Assembly (NCBI GenBank): GCA_035765775.1
Contig: DASTWV010000017.1
Span: 1-64,000 of the forward strand
Length of the DNA stretch: 64,000 nt
Direction: 5' to 3'
DNA from: Actinomycetota bacterium
GTDB taxonomy: Bacteria; Actinomycetota; CADDZG01; JAHWKV01; JAOPZY01
Made by a program: the position numbers and the translations under genes
Shown: piece after piece, positions 15,594-24,521 of the stretch
Layout of the letters: each line of letters opens with the position of its first letter
How positions within the stretch are numbered: the stretch's first letter is position 1
The notes under the pieces: model-generated
The model's input: the letters and a program-made list of their open reading frames with translations, nothing else
Told to the model about the DNA's origin: nothing
The model's database searches: none

Positions 15594-16979
15594 CTACTCC
15601 GCCGCCCGGCCGTGGCGGCGCTCCTGGCGGCGCACCACGAAGTGGATCGGGTTGCCCACGAAGCCGTAGCGCTCCCGCACCTTGCGCTCCAGGTAGCGCA
15701 GCCACCCGGGCTGTAGCGTGCCGTTGGCGAACAGCACGATCGTGGGCGGGGCGATCTCGGCCTGCGTGGCGTACAGGACCCGCACCTCCCGGTTCTCGCT
15801 CCGGGGGGCGGGTACCGACTGCTGCGCCTCGGCGATGAACTGGTTCAGCTCGGCGGTCGGCACCCGCAGGGTGCGGGCCGCCAGCACCTCATCGATCTTC
15901 GGGAACAGCTTCACCGCCCCCCGCCCGGTGAGCGCCGAGGTCCGCACCAGGGGGGCGTAGCCCACGAACGGCAGCTCGGAGATCGCCGCCCGGGCCAGCG
16001 CCTTGGCCTCGTCCTCACCTTCCACCAGGTCCCACTTGTTCAGGACCAGGATGATCCCCACCCCGGCCTCCGCGATCTGCCGGGCGATGCGCTGCTCCTG
16101 GTGGGCGGCCCCCTCCATGACGTCGACGAGCAGCAGGGCGACGTCGGCCCGGGCGAGCGCCGCCCGGGTGCGGGCGGCCGAGGGGATCTCCAGCCCGTGA
16201 GTCTTGGTGCGCTTGCGGATGCCGGCGGTGTCTACCAGCCGGTAGCGCCGGCCCTCCACCTCGATGACCGTGTCCACCGCATCCCGGGTCGTCCCGGGCT
16301 CGGCGTGGACCACCGCCCGCTCCTCGCCCACCAGCCGGTTGAAGAGCGAGGACTTCCCCACGTTCGGCCGCCCCAGGAGGGCGATGGCCGCCGCCTCGGG
16401 AGCACGCGGCTCCGAGGGGTGCTCGGGCAGCAGGGCCACGATGCGGTCGAGGAGGTCACCGGAGCCGCGGCCATGGATCGCCGACACCGGGTAGGGCTCC
16501 CCGAAGCCGAGCCCCCACAGGTCGGCGGCGGCCAACTCGGCCCCGCCGTCGTCCACCTTGTTGGCCACCAGGACCACGGGGGCCTTCTGGCGGCGCAGGC
16601 GCTTGGCGAGGGCCAGCTCGTCGGCGGTCACCCCGACGGTGGCGTCCACCACGAAGAGCACCACGTCGGCCCCGGCGATGGCCCCCACCGCCTGCTCGGC
16701 CACCTTCCCGGGGAGCCCCTCCAGCCCGCCCACGCCCAGGGCCTCCTCCACGAGCCCGCCGGTGTCCTGCAGGGTGAAGGTGGTGCCCTGCCACGTGGCG
16801 TCGACGTCCAGGCGGTCGCGGGTCAGGCCGGGCAACCGCCCGACGATCGGCCCCTTCCGGCCGGCCAGCCGCCCCACGAGCGTGGACTTCCCCACGTTCG
16901 GCCGCCCCACCACGGCCACGAGGCCGACCGGGGCCGCGGCGGCCACCACCCCCTCCTCGTCGGACTCAGCCACGGGCAC
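15594..16979 (-). CDS. der: Ribosome-associated GTPase Der (EngA)
   Basis: 461 residues with the two tandem GTPase domains that define Der, each opening with GRPNVGKS (near 25 and 203), plus DTGG/DTAG switch motifs and NKVD/NKWD base-recognition motifs. A C-terminal KH-like domain follows from about 375. It acts in maturation of the 50S subunit. The GTG start overlaps the cmk stop by 14 bases; a second GTG six bases on is the alternative. The cmk-der pair is conserved across actinobacteria. Confidence 0.96.
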   Translation of the reverse strand: MPVAESDEEGVVAAAAPVGLVAVVGRPNVGKSTLVGRLAGRKGPIVGRLPGLTRDRLDVDATWQGTTFTLQDTGGLVEEALGVGGLEGLPGKVAEQAVGAIAGADVVLFVVDATVGVTADELALAKRLRRQKAPVVLVANKVDDGGAELAAADLWGLGFGEPYPVSAIHGRGSGDLLDRIVALLPEHPSEPRAPEAAAIALLGRPNVGKSSLFNRLVGEERAVVHAEPGTTRDAVDTVIEVEGRRYRLVDTAGIRKRTKTHGLEIPSAARTRAALARADVALLLVDVMEGAAHQEQRIARQIAEAGVGIILVLNKWDLVEGEDEAKALARAAISELPFVGYAPLVRTSALTGRGAVKLFPKIDEVLAARTLRVPTAELNQFIAEAQQSVPAPRSENREVRVLYATQAEIAPPTIVLFANGTLQPGWLRYLERKVRERYGFVGNPIHFVVRRQERRHGRAAE

Positions 16980-17628
16980 CTCCGCCGGCCAGCCCCACGA
17001 TCTCCGCCACCACGTCCTCGACGCTGCGCCCGGTGGAATCGATCACGACCGCCCCGTCCGCCACCCGGAGGGGGGAAGCCGCCCGGCTCGAGTCCAGCTG
17101 GTCCCGGGCCTCGATCTCCGCCCGCACCGAGGCGTCGGAGGCCTCCGCCCCGCCCGCGCGCAGTTCGGCGGCCCGCCGGCGCGCCCGCTCGGCGGCGTCG
17201 GCGGTGAGGAAGACCTTGCACGGCGCGTCGGGCAGCACCATCGTGCCGATGTCCCGCCCCTCCATCACGCCCCCCCGCCGGCTGACGAGCGCCCGCTGGC
17301 GGTCGAGCAGCCAGGCCCGCACCGCGGGCTGGGCCGCCACCTGCGACACCGAGGCGGTGACCGGCGGGGAGCGGATGGCGGCGGACTCGTCCACGCCGTC
17401 CAGCAGCACCCGGTCCCCGACCAGGTCGATGTCGGTGCCCGGGAGCAGCGCCGCCAGGGCCCGGGCGTCGGAGGGCGCCACACCGGCGCGCAGCGCCTTC
17501 AGGGTCACCGCCCGGTACATCGCGCCGGTGTCCACGTGGGGCACGCCCAGGGCACGGGCCACCGCCGAGGCCACCGTGCTCTTGCCCGATCCCGCCGGAC
17601 CATCGAGCGCCACCACCGGAGCGCTCAC
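16966..17628 (-). CDS. cmk: Cytidylate kinase
   Basis: 220 residues. It phosphorylates CMP/dCMP. P-loop GPAGSGKST at residues 8-16, then VDTGAMYRAVTLKAL (33-47) and GRDIGTMVLPDAPCKVFLTA with the LID region of arginines RARRRAAEL. The GTG start overlaps the aroA stop by four bases (GTGA) and the end overlaps der, so aroA-cmk-der is one tightly packed operon. Confidence 0.95.
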   Translation of the reverse strand: MSAPVVALDGPAGSGKSTVASAVARALGVPHVDTGAMYRAVTLKALRAGVAPSDARALAALLPGTDIDLVGDRVLLDGVDESAAIRSPPVTASVSQVAAQPAVRAWLLDRQRALVSRRGGVMEGRDIGTMVLPDAPCKVFLTADAAERARRRAAELRAGGAEASDASVRAEIEARDQLDSSRAASPLRVADGAVVIDSTGRSVEDVVAEIVGLAGGGARG

Positions 17629-18920
17629 GAGGCGAGGCCGCCGAGGGTGTCGAGGAAGCCGGGGTAGGAGATCGCGGTCGACTCCCAGCCCGAGATGGTG
17701 ACCGGGCCGGTGGCCCCCAGGGCCGCCACGGCGAACGCCATCGCCATCCGGTGGTCGCCCCCGGCATCCACGGCCCCGCCGTGCAGGCGCACCGGCCCGT
17801 GCACCACCATCCCGTCGGGGGTCTCGGTGACGTCCGCCCCGAGGGCCCGGAGCCCGCCGGCCAGCACCGCCAGCCGGTCGGATTCCTTCACCCGCAGCTC
17901 GCCGGCGTCGCGGATGGTGGTCACGCCCTCGGCCTGGGTGGCGGCGACGGCGACCAGCGGCAGCTCGTCGATGGCGTTGGCCACCACCGGCCCGGCGACA
18001 TCGGCGCCGTGCAGGGGGCACGCCCGGACCCGCACCACCCCGGCCGGCTCGGGGCCGTCGGCGGTGGCCGCAGCCCCCGGCTCGGCCTCGATGCCCGCGC
18101 CCATCAACGCCAGGATGTCCAGCAGCCCGGTGCGCGACGGGTTCAGGCCGACCCCGGTCAAGGTGACGTCGCTCCCGGGCACCAGCAGCGCCGCCACGAT
18201 CCAGAAGGCGGCCGAGGAGAAGTCGCCCGGCACGTGCAGGAGGAACCCGGGCAGGGGCAGGTGCGGCCCGGGCGGGAGCACCACCGCCGAGCCCTCCCGG
18301 GCCAGGGGCACGCCCAGCCACTGCAAGAACCGCTCGGTGTGGTCGCGGGAGGGAGCCGGCTCCCCCAGGCGGGTGGTCCCCGAGGCCTGCAGGCCCGCCA
18401 GCAGCACCGCGCTCTTCACCTGCGCGCTGGCGACCGGCATCGGGTAGTCGATGCCATCCAACTCGCCCCCCAGCACCCGCACCGGCGGGCGGTCGCCCGC
18501 GGCCAGCTCCACGGTTGCCCCCATCAGGCGCAGCGGGACCGCCACCCGGGCCATGGGCCGGCGGGAGAGTGAGGCGTCGCCCGCCAGCACGCACGATGTG
18601 GGCCGCCCGGCGACCGCCCCCGCCAGCAGCCGCATCGTGGTGCCGGAGTTCCCGGCGTCGAGGGCGGCCGACCTCGGCAGCTGCCATTCCAGGCCCTCGA
18701 TGCCGATCTCGCCGGACGGCCCTCCCGTGGGCTGGGCCAACCCGAGCGTGCGCAGGCACGACAGGGTCGAGGCCACATCGGCCCCGGGCGCCAGGCCCCG
18801 GATCACGGACCGCCCCCGGGCCATCGCGGCCAGCATCAGCGCGCGGTGGGAGATTGACTTGTCTCCCGGCACCGCCACCGACCCGCGCAAGCGCTCCACG
18901 GGCTGCACCACCACATCCAT
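17625..18920 (-). CDS. aroA: 3-phosphoshikimate 1-carboxyvinyltransferase (EPSP synthase)
   Basis: 431 residues. It joins shikimate-3-phosphate and phosphoenolpyruvate in the common aromatic pathway. Conserved GDKSISHRALMLAA (19-32), LDAGNSGTTMRLLAG (around 90-104) and PSRDHTERFL (near 186) are present. With tyrA and aroH at 27.6-29.3 kb it forms an aromatic amino acid set that here is interrupted by an 8-kb accessory block. ATG start; the upstream leader holds a threefold GGGGCAAAGAG repeat. Confidence 0.96.
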   Translation of the reverse strand: MDVVVQPVERLRGSVAVPGDKSISHRALMLAAMARGRSVIRGLAPGADVASTLSCLRTLGLAQPTGGPSGEIGIEGLEWQLPRSAALDAGNSGTTMRLLAGAVAGRPTSCVLAGDASLSRRPMARVAVPLRLMGATVELAAGDRPPVRVLGGELDGIDYPMPVASAQVKSAVLLAGLQASGTTRLGEPAPSRDHTERFLQWLGVPLAREGSAVVLPPGPHLPLPGFLLHVPGDFSSAAFWIVAALLVPGSDVTLTGVGLNPSRTGLLDILALMGAGIEAEPGAAATADGPEPAGVVRVRACPLHGADVAGPVVANAIDELPLVAVAATQAEGVTTIRDAGELRVKESDRLAVLAGGLRALGADVTETPDGMVVHGPVRLHGGAVDAGGDHRMAMAFAVAALGATGPVTISGWESTAISYPGFLDTLGGLAS

Positions 18921-18927
18921 GCCTGTT

Positions 18928-18964
18928 CCTCTCTTTGCCCCACTCTTTGCCCCGCTCTTTGCCC
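18928..18964. repeat. Threefold short tandem repeat in the aroA leader
   Basis: Three copies of CTCTTTGCCCC (plus strand) directly upstream of the aroA start. On the coding strand they read GGGGCAAAGAG and include the purine-rich stretch near the ribosome binding site. Copy number could change by slippage and affect aroA translation; this is only an inference. Confidence 0.55.
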
Positions 18965-18991
18965 CGCCTAGCGGCCCTTCCGACCGGCACG

Positions 18992-19369
18992 CTACCGGGC
19001 GGCCAGCACCAACCCCAGTGCCGCCGCCCCGGCTCCCGCCAGGAGGGTCCCGGCGACGTTGCCGGCTGCGGCCTTCACTTCACCCTCCTCCAGGAGGCGC
19101 ACCGTCTCGAAGGTGAAGGTCGAGAATGTGGTGTAGCCGCCACAGAACCCGGTGCCCAGGATCACCTTGGGTGTGGCCGGGAACCCATGGTAGAGGGCCA
19201 GCCCGGTCAGGATGCCGAGGATCAGCGACCCGGAGACGTTGATCAGCAGGGTGCCCCATGGGAAGTCTCCCCGCGTGCGGCGGTTGACGGCCACGTCCAC
19301 CAGGTACCGCGCCACCGCCCCGGCAGCCCCGGCCCCCGCCAGGCCGCCCCACACCAGCGGCGACGTCAC
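18992..19369 (-). CDS. crcB: Fluoride channel Fluc/CrcB, subunit 1
   Basis: 125 residues with four predicted membrane helices. Signature GTGFCGGYTTFSTFTFE and WGTLLINVSGSLILG carry the fluoride-lining residues. The start is a GTG that overlaps the stop of the second crcB (GTGA). Pairs of adjacent crcB genes normally encode the two halves of a heterodimeric channel that expels cytoplasmic fluoride. No fluoride riboswitch was recognised upstream. Confidence 0.93.
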   Translation of the reverse strand: MTSPLVWGGLAGAGAAGAVARYLVDVAVNRRTRGDFPWGTLLINVSGSLILGILTGLALYHGFPATPKVILGTGFCGGYTTFSTFTFETVRLLEEGEVKAAAGNVAGTLLAGAGAAALGLVLAAR

Positions 19370-19932
19370 TGGCGCACCGCCAGCCGACCGAGACGCACGC
19401 CCCGGGCGAAGGAGATCCCGACCCACACGGCCACGAAGCCGGCCAGCAGGCTCACGACCGCGTACACCAGCCCCACCCCGGCGTGGCCGTCCTTGGCGAG
19501 GAGGTCGGCCTCCACGGCGAACGTGGAGTAGGTGGTGTAGGCGCCCAGGAAGCCGGTGGCGATGAAGGGCCGCAGGTACCTGGTGGGCGGGAACCGTTCC
19601 AGGATGAGGACGAGGATCACCCCGAGCGCCAGGCTCCCCGAGATGTTGGTCCAGAACGTGGCCCAGGGGAAGCCGTCCCTGGCCACATGGATCAGCTGGG
19701 CCACCTCGTAGCGGGCGGGGGCCCCCAGGGCGGCGCCGAGGGCGATGGCGGCCAGGATGCCGGGGCGCAGCCCAGGCGGGACGCGCGCCCCCGACGGTTC
19801 CGGCAGGGAGCTGTCCCGATCGGGGTCGATCGGCAGCTGCGGATCGTGGTGGGTGAGGTGGAGGTGGTGGGCGGCGTCCTCGTGGCGGCTCAACAGCGGG
19901 CTCCTGTCCGGCGTCTCGTCGGCAGGAGCCAT
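19366..19932 (-). CDS. crcB: Fluoride channel Fluc/CrcB, subunit 2, with His-rich N-terminal extension
   Basis: 188 residues, about 60 more than a standard CrcB. The C-terminal 125 residues form the channel domain with WATFWTNISGSLALGVIL and ATGFLGAYTTYSTFAVE. The extra N terminus is hydrophilic and histidine-rich (HEDAAHHLHLTHHD), possibly metal-binding or simply disordered; such extensions occur in some actinobacterial CrcB proteins. The ATG at 19932 follows a short gap after the FMN reductase, and the stop overlaps subunit 1. Confidence 0.88.
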   Translation of the reverse strand: MAPADETPDRSPLLSRHEDAAHHLHLTHHDPQLPIDPDRDSSLPEPSGARVPPGLRPGILAAIALGAALGAPARYEVAQLIHVARDGFPWATFWTNISGSLALGVILVLILERFPPTRYLRPFIATGFLGAYTTYSTFAVEADLLAKDGHAGVGLVYAVVSLLAGFVAVWVGISFARGVRLGRLAVRQ

Positions 19933-20005
19933 CAGCCCGGGTGGGCGGTTTCGGCGAGCTCCATCGCCGCGCAGCCGGGGGAGTATAGCGGGAGGCGCCG
20001 GCGGG

Positions 20006-20659
20006 TCAGCCGGCGTGCGGCATGTGCTCCTCCTCGGGATCGAAGGTGTTGCCCTCGGCCGGGATCGGGTGAGCCTGCAGGATCCGGGCCATGTGCACCA
20101 GGTTGTGGGCCATCCAGCGGGTGGTCCGCTTGGTGTAGGCATGGTCCTGGCCCACGTCGAGGTAGCTGGGCCCGGGCCCCGCGTCGCCCACCCAGTAGGT
20201 GTCGGCGTTCGGCGGGACGGTGCAGCCGAGATGGGTCATGTTGAACAATGTCGTCTCCGCCGCCGAGTGGGCGCCGTCCTCGTTGCCGGTCACCACCACG
20301 CCGGCGACCTTGTTGTAGAGCGGGTACTGCCCGGCGGCGTTGCGTTCCTGGTAGGTGCCATCGAGCCGTTCGATCACCAGCTGGCACACGCTGGAGCGCA
20401 CCCCGAACCAGATCGGCGTGCACATCACGAGGATGTCAGCCGCCTTCACTTTTGCCAGGATCTGGGGCCACTCGTCGCCGTCGCCCTCGTCGGAGGAGGT
20501 CCCGGTGAGGACCCGGTAGTCCACCACCCGGACCAGCTCGCTGTCCACCTCCATGGCGTCGAACCATTTGATGACCGTGCGGGCCAGCCCCTCGGTGTGC
20601 GACACCGCCGGGGACCGCTTCAGAGTGCAGTTCAGGAACAGCGCACGCAGGGGGGCCAC
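20006..20659 (-). CDS. NAD(P)H-dependent FMN reductase/flavodoxin-fold protein
   Basis: 217 residues with a flavodoxin-like fold: LRALFLNCTLKRSPAVSHTE near the start is the FMN phosphate loop, and ADILVMCTPIWFGVRSSVCQ follows at about 90. VVVTGNEDGAHSAAETTLF near 135 is typical of NADPH-dependent FMN reductases. It probably reduces quinones, metals or other acceptors with NAD(P)H; the substrate is not deducible. GTG start at 20659 with AAGGAGG upstream, a much better site than the ATG at 20686. Confidence 0.8.
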   Translation of the reverse strand: MAPLRALFLNCTLKRSPAVSHTEGLARTVIKWFDAMEVDSELVRVVDYRVLTGTSSDEGDGDEWPQILAKVKAADILVMCTPIWFGVRSSVCQLVIERLDGTYQERNAAGQYPLYNKVAGVVVTGNEDGAHSAAETTLFNMTHLGCTVPPNADTYWVGDAGPGPSYLDVGQDHAYTKRTTRWMAHNLVHMARILQAHPIPAEGNTFDPEEEHMPHAG

Positions 20660-21000
20660 TCCCACCTCCTTAGGTTCGCTCCGCATCCCGCCTTCGGATG
20701 CCGCCTGCAGAACCTATCCGATTGGCGAGCAGCTACGCCCCTTTCCGTTCTTGAAACGGGGGGCAACCCGGAGCACACTAGACACAGAGCTGGGCAATTT
20801 CGGCCGGAAACGTGCTGGAAATGTCTCAACAAAGCCTACTGGGAGGTCCGCGGCTGTGAGCGCTCGCCGGGTACGCGGGACCCCCTGCCGGTCTTCGCCC
20901 CCACCGCCCGGGCACTGCCGAGCCCGCGGTCCCTAATTCCGGGGTGCCGAAAAGCCTCTGATTGGACGTCACCTTTACGTCTGCCGGAATAGGAGGACAC
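20660..21000. other. Divergent control region upstream of the sugar importer
   Basis: 341 bases without a gene. Close to the importer lies an inverted repeat GACGT-N7-ACGTC (20965-20981), ahead of an AGGAGG ribosome binding site at 20991. It could be the operator of a sugar-responsive repressor, but no repressor gene is adjacent. No clear -35/-10 pair was found. The rest shows nothing recognisable. Confidence 0.35.
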
Positions 21001-22221
21001 ATGCATCGGCATCCCACCCGCTCGGCCCTGCTGCCCGCCGTCATGGCGCTCGCCCTCGTGCTGACCGCGTGCTCGAAGAAGACCTCGACCTCCACCGGGT
21101 CGGGTTCGTCGAACACCCCCACCGCGGTACCGTCGCTCAGCGCCACCTCGTTCACGCCGGACATGTCGGCGATGGCCCAGCTCAAGGGACTGGCGTCCCA
21201 GGGCAAGGGCAACATCGGCGTGCTGCTGCCCGACACGGCATCCTCGGCCCGCTACACCTCCTTCGACCAGCCGCTGCTCACCCAGGCATTCGTGAAGGCG
21301 GGCCTGACCCAGGCGCAGTTCGCGGTCGACAACGCCCAGGGCAGCGACAGCACCCAGCTCTCGCAGGCGCAGGCCCTCATCACCGGCGGCGCTACCGTCC
21401 TCCTCCTGGACGCGCTCGACTCGGGCACCGGAGCCTCGATCGAGAACTACGCCAAGACCCAGGGCGTCAAGGTGATCGACTACGACCGCCTGGTCCTCAA
21501 CGGCCAGCGGGGCTACTACGTGAGCTTCGACAACGTGAAGGTCGGCGGCCTGATCGGCTCGGGCGAGGTCTCCTGCGTCACGGCCTGGAACGTGAAGAAC
21601 CCCCAGGTCTATGAGCTGGACGGCTCGCCCACCGACAACAACGCGACGCTGTTCGCGCAGGGCTACAACGCCGTGCTGAACCCGCTCTACACCAACAAAA
21701 CCTACACCAAGGTGGGCGAGCAAGCGGTCACCAATTGGGACAACAGCGTCGCCCTCACCGACTTCCAGCAGGCCTACACGGCAAACAAAAACATCAACGC
21801 CGTGGTGAGCGCCAATGATGGGCTCGGCAACTCGGTTATTACCGTGCTGAAAAACGCCCACGTCCCTGCCAAGACGGTCCCGGTCACCGGCCAGGACGCC
21901 ACCCTCGGCGGGCTGCAGAACGTGCTGTCGGGCTACCAGTGCGGCACGGTCTACAAGTCGATCTCGGTGGAGGCGCAGGCTGCCGCCGCCTTGTCGCTGT
22001 ACGTCCGGGCCGGCCAGACCGCCCCGACCGCGCTCGTGAACGGCACCACCAAGGACACCGGCGCAAACCCGAACGTCGACGTGCCTTCGGTCCTGCTGAC
22101 CCCGGTGTGGGTCACGACGCAGAACATGGCCTCCACCGTCATCGCGGACAACTTCGTGAAGAAGAGCGACCTCTGTGGCGGCTCGTACGCCAGCCTCTGC
22201 AGCTCGGCAGGCATCTCCTAA
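21001..22221 (+). CDS. Sugar ABC transporter substrate-binding lipoprotein (XylF-like)
   Basis: 406 residues. Signal peptide with lipobox LVLTAC (cleavage before the cysteine near residue 23), then a Ser/Thr-rich linker that tethers it outside the membrane. The mature part is a periplasmic-binding-protein type 1 fold with the XylF-like segment VKVIDYDRLVLNGQRGYYVS followed by FDNVKVGG. ATG at 21001 with AGGAGG five bases upstream. It heads a three-gene importer (binding protein, ATPase, permease). Xylose or a related pentose is the best guess; only binding data can settle the substrate. Confidence 0.88.
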   Translation: MHRHPTRSALLPAVMALALVLTACSKKTSTSTGSGSSNTPTAVPSLSATSFTPDMSAMAQLKGLASQGKGNIGVLLPDTASSARYTSFDQPLLTQAFVKAGLTQAQFAVDNAQGSDSTQLSQAQALITGGATVLLLDALDSGTGASIENYAKTQGVKVIDYDRLVLNGQRGYYVSFDNVKVGGLIGSGEVSCVTAWNVKNPQVYELDGSPTDNNATLFAQGYNAVLNPLYTNKTYTKVGEQAVTNWDNSVALTDFQQAYTANKNINAVVSANDGLGNSVITVLKNAHVPAKTVPVTGQDATLGGLQNVLSGYQCGTVYKSISVEAQAAAALSLYVRAGQTAPTALVNGTTKDTGANPNVDVPSVLLTPVWVTTQNMASTVIADNFVKKSDLCGGSYASLCSSAGIS

Positions 22222-22233
22222 GCAGCAACGGAT

Positions 22234-22263
22234 GGCACGGCCCGGGGATCCCCGGGCCGTGCC
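22234..22263 (+). terminator. Perfect 30-base palindrome between binding protein and ATPase genes
   Basis: Two 15-base arms without a loop, centred on GGATCC at 22248 and GC-rich. It lies 13 bases after the binding-protein stop and ends just before the GGAAGGAG ribosome binding site of the ATPase. No U-tract follows. Such hairpins in importer operons commonly stabilise the upstream mRNA segment or attenuate read-through so that the binding protein is made in excess. Confidence 0.6.
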
Positions 22264-22276
22264 GGAAGGAGTCGAC

Positions 22277-23137
22277 ATGCCCGCAAGTACCGCAGGTGCC
22301 GCCGCCACGGACGAGGCGCCGGTGATGGCCACCGCCGGCGCGCTGCTCCGGCTGGAGGACGTCGGCAAGCGCTTCGGGGCGGTCCAGGCCCTCACCGGGG
22401 TCAACCTCGAGGTCCCCGCCGCCCAGGTCACTGCACTGGTCGGCGACAACGGCGCCGGCAAGAGCGTCACCGTGAAGACCATCTCGGGCATCCATGGCCC
22501 CGATGGCGGCCAGATCTACTGGGAGGGCAGGCCGGTACGCATCGACACACCGAAGGACTCGGCTGCCCTCGGCATCAACACCGTGTACCAGGACCTGGCG
22601 CTGTGCGACAACCTCGACATCGTCCAGAACATGTTCCTGGGCCGGGAGAAACGCCACCTTCGCCTGCTCTCCGAGGACGACATGGAGAAGGCGGCGGCCG
22701 AAACGCTGCGCTCGTTGAACGTCACGACGGTCCGCTCGATCCGCCAGCCCGTGGGCTCCCTCTCCGGAGGCCAGCGCCAGTCGGTGGCGGTCGCCCGGGC
22801 CGTCATGTGGAACTCGAAACTGGTGATCATGGACGAGCCCACCGCGGCGCTCGGGGTTGCCCAGACCCGGATGGTCCTGGACCTGGTGCGCCGGCTCGCC
22901 GACCGTGGCCTGGCAGTCATCGTCATCTCGCACAACTTGAACGACGTCTTCGAGGTCGCCGACCGCATCGCCGTGCTCTACCTCGGGCGCATGGTGGCCT
23001 CCGGCCCCGCCGCCGACTTCGACCGCCAGAGCGTGGTCGAGCTCATGACCACCGGGACGACCACCCGGCGCGGCGGGGGCAACGGCACCGCCTCGCCACC
23101 CGCGGCGGAGCCGGTGCCACCGGCTGAGGAGGGCTGA
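22277..23137 (+). CDS. Sugar ABC transporter ATP-binding protein, single domain
   Basis: 286 residues with one ABC module: Walker A GDNGAGKSVT (about 57-66), signature LSGGQRQSVAVARAV and Walker B LVIMDEPTAALGV. Classical XylG/RbsA/MglA proteins have two fused ATPase domains (about 500 residues); here only one is present, as in FrcA-type importers, so it must work as a homodimer. Start ATG with GGAAGGAG upstream; the first 20 residues are an Ala-rich tail. It is followed by the permease after three bases. Confidence 0.9.
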   Translation: MPASTAGAAATDEAPVMATAGALLRLEDVGKRFGAVQALTGVNLEVPAAQVTALVGDNGAGKSVTVKTISGIHGPDGGQIYWEGRPVRIDTPKDSAALGINTVYQDLALCDNLDIVQNMFLGREKRHLRLLSEDDMEKAAAETLRSLNVTTVRSIRQPVGSLSGGQRQSVAVARAVMWNSKLVIMDEPTAALGVAQTRMVLDLVRRLADRGLAVIVISHNLNDVFEVADRIAVLYLGRMVASGPAADFDRQSVVELMTTGTTTRRGGGNGTASPPAAEPVPPAEEG

Positions 23138-23140
23138 GCC

Positions 23141-24439
23141 ATGGCCACCGTGAAGGACCCCGGTCCCGAGGTCGAGACTCCCCCGCCGGCAACCCCGCCG
23201 GAAGCGGTGGTGGCCGCCGCCCCCGAGGTGCTCGCCAACTCCCTGGGCGAGTACGTCCGGGCTTCGTTCCTGCGCATCAAATCCGGCGACAGTGGCGTGC
23301 TGCCCGTGCTCGTCGGGCTCGTGGTCATTGCCATCATCTTCCAGAGCCAGAACTCCAACTTCCTCACCGCCGGCAACCTCACGAACCTCCTCGTGCAGGC
23401 CGCGGTCTTTATCCTGCTGGGCCTCGCTGAGATCTTCGCCCTGCTGCTGGGCGAGATCGACCTGTCGATCGGCTTCGTGGCCGGCATGGCAGGCGTCGTC
23501 ACCGTCGAGCTGCTGGCCGCCCCGCGCAACTGGCCCTGGTGGGCGGCGATCCTGGCCGGGCTGGCCGTCACCGCCCTCATCGGCGTCGTGCAGGGCGCCA
23601 TCATCACCCGGCTCCGCCTGCCGTCGTTCGTCGTCACCCTCGCCGGACTCCTGGGCTTCCAGGGGCTGATGATCCGCATCATCGGCCAGGGCGGCATCGT
23701 GCCGATCAACAACAACGTGGTCAACGACCTCGCCAACGGCAACCTGACGGTGACCGCCGGGTGGGTGGTGGCCGTCCTGGGGGTGCTCGCCTACGCCGGC
23801 GTCACCTGGCAGCGGGACCGCAGGCGCCGGGCCAGCGGGCTCGTGGCGCCGCCGGTCAGCCTCACCCTGCTGAAGATCCTCGGCGTCGCAGCCGCCGCCG
23901 TCGCCCTCCTGCTGGTGTGCAATGCCAACCGGGGCATCGTGCTGCCCATCCAGGGCGTGCCGTGGGTGGTGTTGATCGTGCTCGTCACCTTGGTGGCCTG
24001 GACCGTGCTCCTCGGCCGTACCCGCTACGGGCGCTACGTCTACGCCATCGGGGGCAACGCCGAGGCGGCCCGGCGGGCGGGGGTCAACCTGGCCCGCATC
24101 CGCACCGCGGCGTTCATGCTGTGCTCGATGACCGCCGGCATCGCCGGCATCGTCTACGCCTCCCGGCTGCGCTCGGTCTCCACCAACCTCGACGGCGGCA
24201 CGCTCGTCCTCTACGCGGTGGCCGCCGCGGTGATCGGCGGCACCAGCCTGCTGGGCGGGCGGGGCCGGCCGGTCCACGCCGTCCTGGGCGGCATCGCCAT
24301 CGCCGCGATCGCCAACGGCATGGGCCTGCTGGGCATGGCGGCAGCGACCCAGCTGATCGTGACCGCCCTGGTGCTGCTGGCGGCGGTGACCATCGATGCC
24401 GTCGCCCGGCGGGGGCGGGCTGCCGTCGGCACCAGGTAG
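23141..24439 (+). CDS. Sugar ABC transporter permease (XylH-like)
   Basis: 432 residues, a BPD_transp_2 family permease with about ten membrane helices. Recognisable segments are LLGEIDLSIGFVAGMAGVV, LPSFVVTLAGLLGFQGLM and GRTRYGRYVYAIGGNAEAAR, the last being the cytoplasmic coupling loop that contacts the ATPase. The length and the long hydrophilic N terminus (about 45 residues) fit XylH rather than RbsC. It completes the importer and is followed by a strong terminator. Confidence 0.9.
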   Translation: MATVKDPGPEVETPPPATPPEAVVAAAPEVLANSLGEYVRASFLRIKSGDSGVLPVLVGLVVIAIIFQSQNSNFLTAGNLTNLLVQAAVFILLGLAEIFALLLGEIDLSIGFVAGMAGVVTVELLAAPRNWPWWAAILAGLAVTALIGVVQGAIITRLRLPSFVVTLAGLLGFQGLMIRIIGQGGIVPINNNVVNDLANGNLTVTAGWVVAVLGVLAYAGVTWQRDRRRRASGLVAPPVSLTLLKILGVAAAAVALLLVCNANRGIVLPIQGVPWVVLIVLVTLVAWTVLLGRTRYGRYVYAIGGNAEAARRAGVNLARIRTAAFMLCSMTAGIAGIVYASRLRSVSTNLDGGTLVLYAVAAAVIGGTSLLGGRGRPVHAVLGGIAIAAIANGMGLLGMAAATQLIVTALVLLAAVTIDAVARRGRAAVGTR

Positions 24440-24455
24440 GACAACCGGACACATC

Positions 24456-24502
24456 GGCAGGGAACCGCGGAGCCGGGGAAGTGGGCTCCGCGGTTCCCTG
24501 CC
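24456..24502. terminator. Bidirectional terminator hairpin
   Basis: A 19-base perfect stem (24456-24474 with 24484-24502) around a 9-base loop between the permease and the oppositely oriented regulator gene. No U-tract is present on either strand, as is usual in very GC-rich actinobacteria. Confidence 0.75.
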
Positions 24503-24521
24503 GGCGCCCGGCTTCCCGGGC

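Noticed and set aside
19933-20005. Fluoride riboswitch before the crcB pair
   Set aside because: Only 73 bases separate the FMN reductase stop from crcB, and no fluoride-aptamer pseudoknot pattern was recognised.
22139-24454. Long open frame on the minus strand opposite the sugar importer
   Set aside because: The plus strand encodes a complete ABC importer with ribosome binding sites; the antisense translation is low-complexity.
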